Assembly: GCA_959598545.1 (NCBI GenBank)
Contig: CAUGFC010000041.1
Span: 1 to 14,849 of the forward strand
DNA: 14,849 nt
Source of the DNA: an uncultured Olsenella sp.
GTDB taxonomy: Bacteria > Actinomycetota > Coriobacteriia > Coriobacteriales > Atopobiaceae
Direction of reading: 5' to 3'
Shown piece after piece: positions 13,112 to 14,849 of this stretch. The translations under genes were made by a program, and so were the position numbers. A model generated the notes under the pieces. The model worked only from the letters and a program-made list of their open reading frames with translations, had not been told where the DNA came from and did no database searches. Every line of letters begins with the position of its first letter. Position 1 is the stretch's first letter.

Positions 13112-14794
13112 ATGAGCAGTCCCTCCATCAGCATGGGGAGGGTGGGAGCGCCTGCGTCAAAGGGGCGCTTCCTGGTCCTTCCCATCGTCATCCTCATCCT
13201 TGCGCAGATGGGCACCACCGGCGACAACGGCGCCCTGTCGCTCGCCGCCTCGGCGCTCACGCACGACCTCGGTGCCACCACGTCGGAGATCCAGCTCGCC
13301 AACATGATCTACCCGCTCGTCGGCGGCGCCTTCATGATCGCCGGCGGCCTGCTGGGCACCCTCTTCGGGTGGGTGCGGACGTTTCGGCTCGGCGCGCTCG
13401 TCTGCGCGGCGGGCGAGGTCGCCCTCGCGCTCTCGCCCAACATGACCGTGTTCATCTGGGTCGGCCGTGTGCTCGTCGGACTCGGGGCGAGCCTGCTCGT
13501 GCCGTCGATCCTCGGCCTGGTCCCGCTCCTGTACCGAGGCCATGACCGCATGGTGGCCTTCGGCTGCGTGGGCGCGGCGTCCGGCCTCTCCGCGGTCCTG
13601 CCGCTCATCCTGGGCGTCGTCATGGAGACGGCGGGCATGCGTCCCACGTTTCTGCTGCTCGCAGCCTACTTCTTCATCGTCTCGACGCTCTCGCTGCGCC
13701 TTCCGCGCGTCACTGAGCCCGAGGAGAACCTCCACTTCGACGGCGCCGGCGTCGTGCTCGCCGCCCTCGGCCTCTTCCTCGTGCTGGTCGGGCTCTCGAG
13801 CGTCTCGTCCTGGGGTCTCGTGACCCCGTTCGAGGGATGCCCCTTCACGGTGCTCGGCATCTCGCCGGCGCTGCCCGCGGTCGCCCTCGGCCTCGTGGTG
13901 CTCGCGGTGCTCGTGAGGGTCGAGCGCAGGGTCGAGCAGAGGCACGGGGTCGCGCTGCTGCCGAGCTCGTTCCTCGAGACGCCCCAGGTGCTCGCCGGTC
14001 TCGCGGCTAACGCGATCACGTTCTTCTTCATGGGTGCCCAGTCCATACTTATGGCTCCTTACCTGCAGCTCGTTGCCGGCTGGTCGCCAATCGAGGTGGG
14101 CGTGATCTCGATCGTGACGGGCGTCCCGACGTTCGCGCTCGCCCTCGGCATTCCCAAGCTCCTTCCCCAGGCCAATCCTCGTCACGTCATCCAGGCGGGC
14201 TACGTCGCCATGGCGGCCGCCCTGGGCGTCATGATGCTGTCGGTCACCATCAACGGCGCGTTCGCGCCGGGCGTCTACCTGGGTGCGTTCCTCGCCGGCG
14301 TGGGTGCCGGCACCGTGTCATCGCACGCGAGCAACGTCGTCGCCCTCGCGCTTCCCGAGCGCGACGCCTCGCAGTCCGGCGGAATCCAGAGCACGATGCG
14401 CAACGTCGGCCAGGCGCTCGGCGTGGCACTTCTCGGCGCGGTCCTGCTCTTCGGCATCACCAACACGGTGCGCTCCGGCGCCGCCTCCGACATGCTCGTC
14501 TCGCGTCAGGTGAGCGAGCAGCTCTCGGGGATGAACGTGAACCTGGGGAGCGACAAGGAGTTCGAGGAGCAGATCTCCGGCATCCCGATGACCCCCTCCG
14601 AGCGCAGCGAGCTCGTGAGGATCGACGCCCATGCTCGCTCCCAGTCCACGCGCATCGCCTATGCCGTGGGAGGCGCGATCGTCCTGCTCGGCCTCCTGAC
14701 GACCCCCACGATCAAGACGTTCGACAAGGGGAGCCTGTCGGCATCCGAACCGAGCGCTCCCGACCGCGCCACCGGCGCGTTCCCGAGGGACTAG
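13112..14794 (+). CDS. MFS transporter, DHA2 (14-helix, EmrB/QacA-like) family
   Basis: A 560-residue proton-coupled transporter of the inner membrane. About 14 hydrophobic segments can be counted, the first at about 19-37 and the last at about 516-532. Family marks include an acidic residue in the first helix (Asp38 in GDNGALSLA), GRVLVGLGASLLVPS (118-132) corresponding to the conserved Arg-containing helix-4 motif, and a long hydrophilic loop (about 452-515) before the last helix, as in DHA2 pumps. The glycine-rich GGLLGTLFGWVRTFRLG (78-94) stands in the place of the loop 2-3 motif. AGGAG lies eight bases before the ATG; a second in-frame Met is codon 8. It lies directly downstream of bsh, so export of deconjugated bile acid or import of conjugated bile salt is a reasonable guess. 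DHA2 members also pump drugs, so substrate is unproven. Confidence 0.93.
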   Translation: MSSPSISMGRVGAPASKGRFLVLPIVILILAQMGTTGDNGALSLAASALTHDLGATTSEIQLANMIYPLVGGAFMIAGGLLGTLFGWVRTFRLGALVCAAGEVALALSPNMTVFIWVGRVLVGLGASLLVPSILGLVPLLYRGHDRMVAFGCVGAASGLSAVLPLILGVVMETAGMRPTFLLLAAYFFIVSTLSLRLPRVTEPEENLHFDGAGVVLAALGLFLVLVGLSSVSSWGLVTPFEGCPFTVLGISPALPAVALGLVVLAVLVRVERRVEQRHGVALLPSSFLETPQVLAGLAANAITFFFMGAQSILMAPYLQLVAGWSPIEVGVISIVTGVPTFALALGIPKLLPQANPRHVIQAGYVAMAAALGVMMLSVTINGAFAPGVYLGAFLAGVGAGTVSSHASNVVALALPERDASQSGGIQSTMRNVGQALGVALLGAVLLFGITNTVRSGAASDMLVSRQVSEQLSGMNVNLGSDKEFEEQISGIPMTPSERSELVRIDAHARSQSTRIAYAVGGAIVLLGLLTTPTIKTFDKGSLSASEPSAPDRATGAFPRD

Positions 14795-14812
14795 CTCCGG
14801 CCCTACCACTAC

Positions 14813-14849
14813 CCCCGTCGCGGGGCCCCCCCCCCCGCGGGGCGGCCCC
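14813..14849. repeat. GC palindromes and C11 run at the window end
   Basis: CCCCG-TCG-CGGGG (14813-14825), eleven consecutive C (14826-14836) and the palindrome CCCCGCGGGG (14833-14842) follow the MFS stop by 18 bases. The stems could terminate transcription but no U-tract is visible in the window. Such a homopolymer with nested palindromes is also a typical place for an assembly to break. Confidence 0.5.

Noticed and set aside
13157..14185. Minus-strand 342-residue Glu/Arg/His-rich frame across the MFS gene
   Set aside because: Antisense of transmembrane codons gives such charged sequence; no independent support.

Overview
The window is high-GC bacterial DNA with tightly packed genes, strong third-position GC bias and GGAGG-type ribosome binding sites. 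The gene set is a diderm-free LCP wall ligase, GuaA, Tex, an oleate hydratase, a bile salt hydrolase, a flavodoxin/2[4Fe-4S] protein and a DHA2-type MFS pump. Together these point to a gut-associated Actinomycetota, most likely a Coriobacteriia (Olsenella/Collinsella-like) species. The taxon is an inference from gene content and composition; no rRNA or tRNA gene is present to confirm it.

Layout. Bases 1-1467 (minus) hold an LCP-family cell-wall protein cut by the left window edge. It is divergent from guaA (1665-3254, plus). A 379-base gap without a convincing gene follows; it contains several inverted repeats. Next is a small two-helix membrane protein (3634-4113, plus). It converges on a minus-strand block: a tyrosine phosphatase (7164-7940), a TetR-type regulator (6387-7001) and oleate hydratase ohyA (4322-6217), which ends in two strong hairpins, the distal one with a U-tract. 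From 8061 to 14794 everything reads plus: tex, a free-standing B3/B4 tRNA-binding-domain protein and an EFR1-like flavodoxin-ferredoxin, closely spaced and probably one operon. After a 337-base AT-richer, hairpin-rich gap come a bile salt hydrolase and an MFS transporter, separated by a 76-base spacer with a perfect 13-bp all-GC stem. The window ends in a C11 homopolymer and GC palindromes.

How the genes work together. Two modules act on host-derived intestinal lipids. The TetR regulator plus oleate hydratase would sense and detoxify unsaturated fatty acids. The bile salt hydrolase plus MFS pump would deconjugate bile salts and possibly export the product. All residues expected for catalysis in both enzymes are visible. 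The remaining genes are housekeeping (GMP synthesis, wall-polymer attachment, RNA/transcription-linked Tex) or of unknown precise role. I saw no CRISPR array, transposase, tRNA, rRNA or integration site. The most original signals are regulatory or structural: inverted repeats in the ohyA and bsh leaders, a hairpin-encoding insert in ohyA, and the hairpin between bsh and its transporter.
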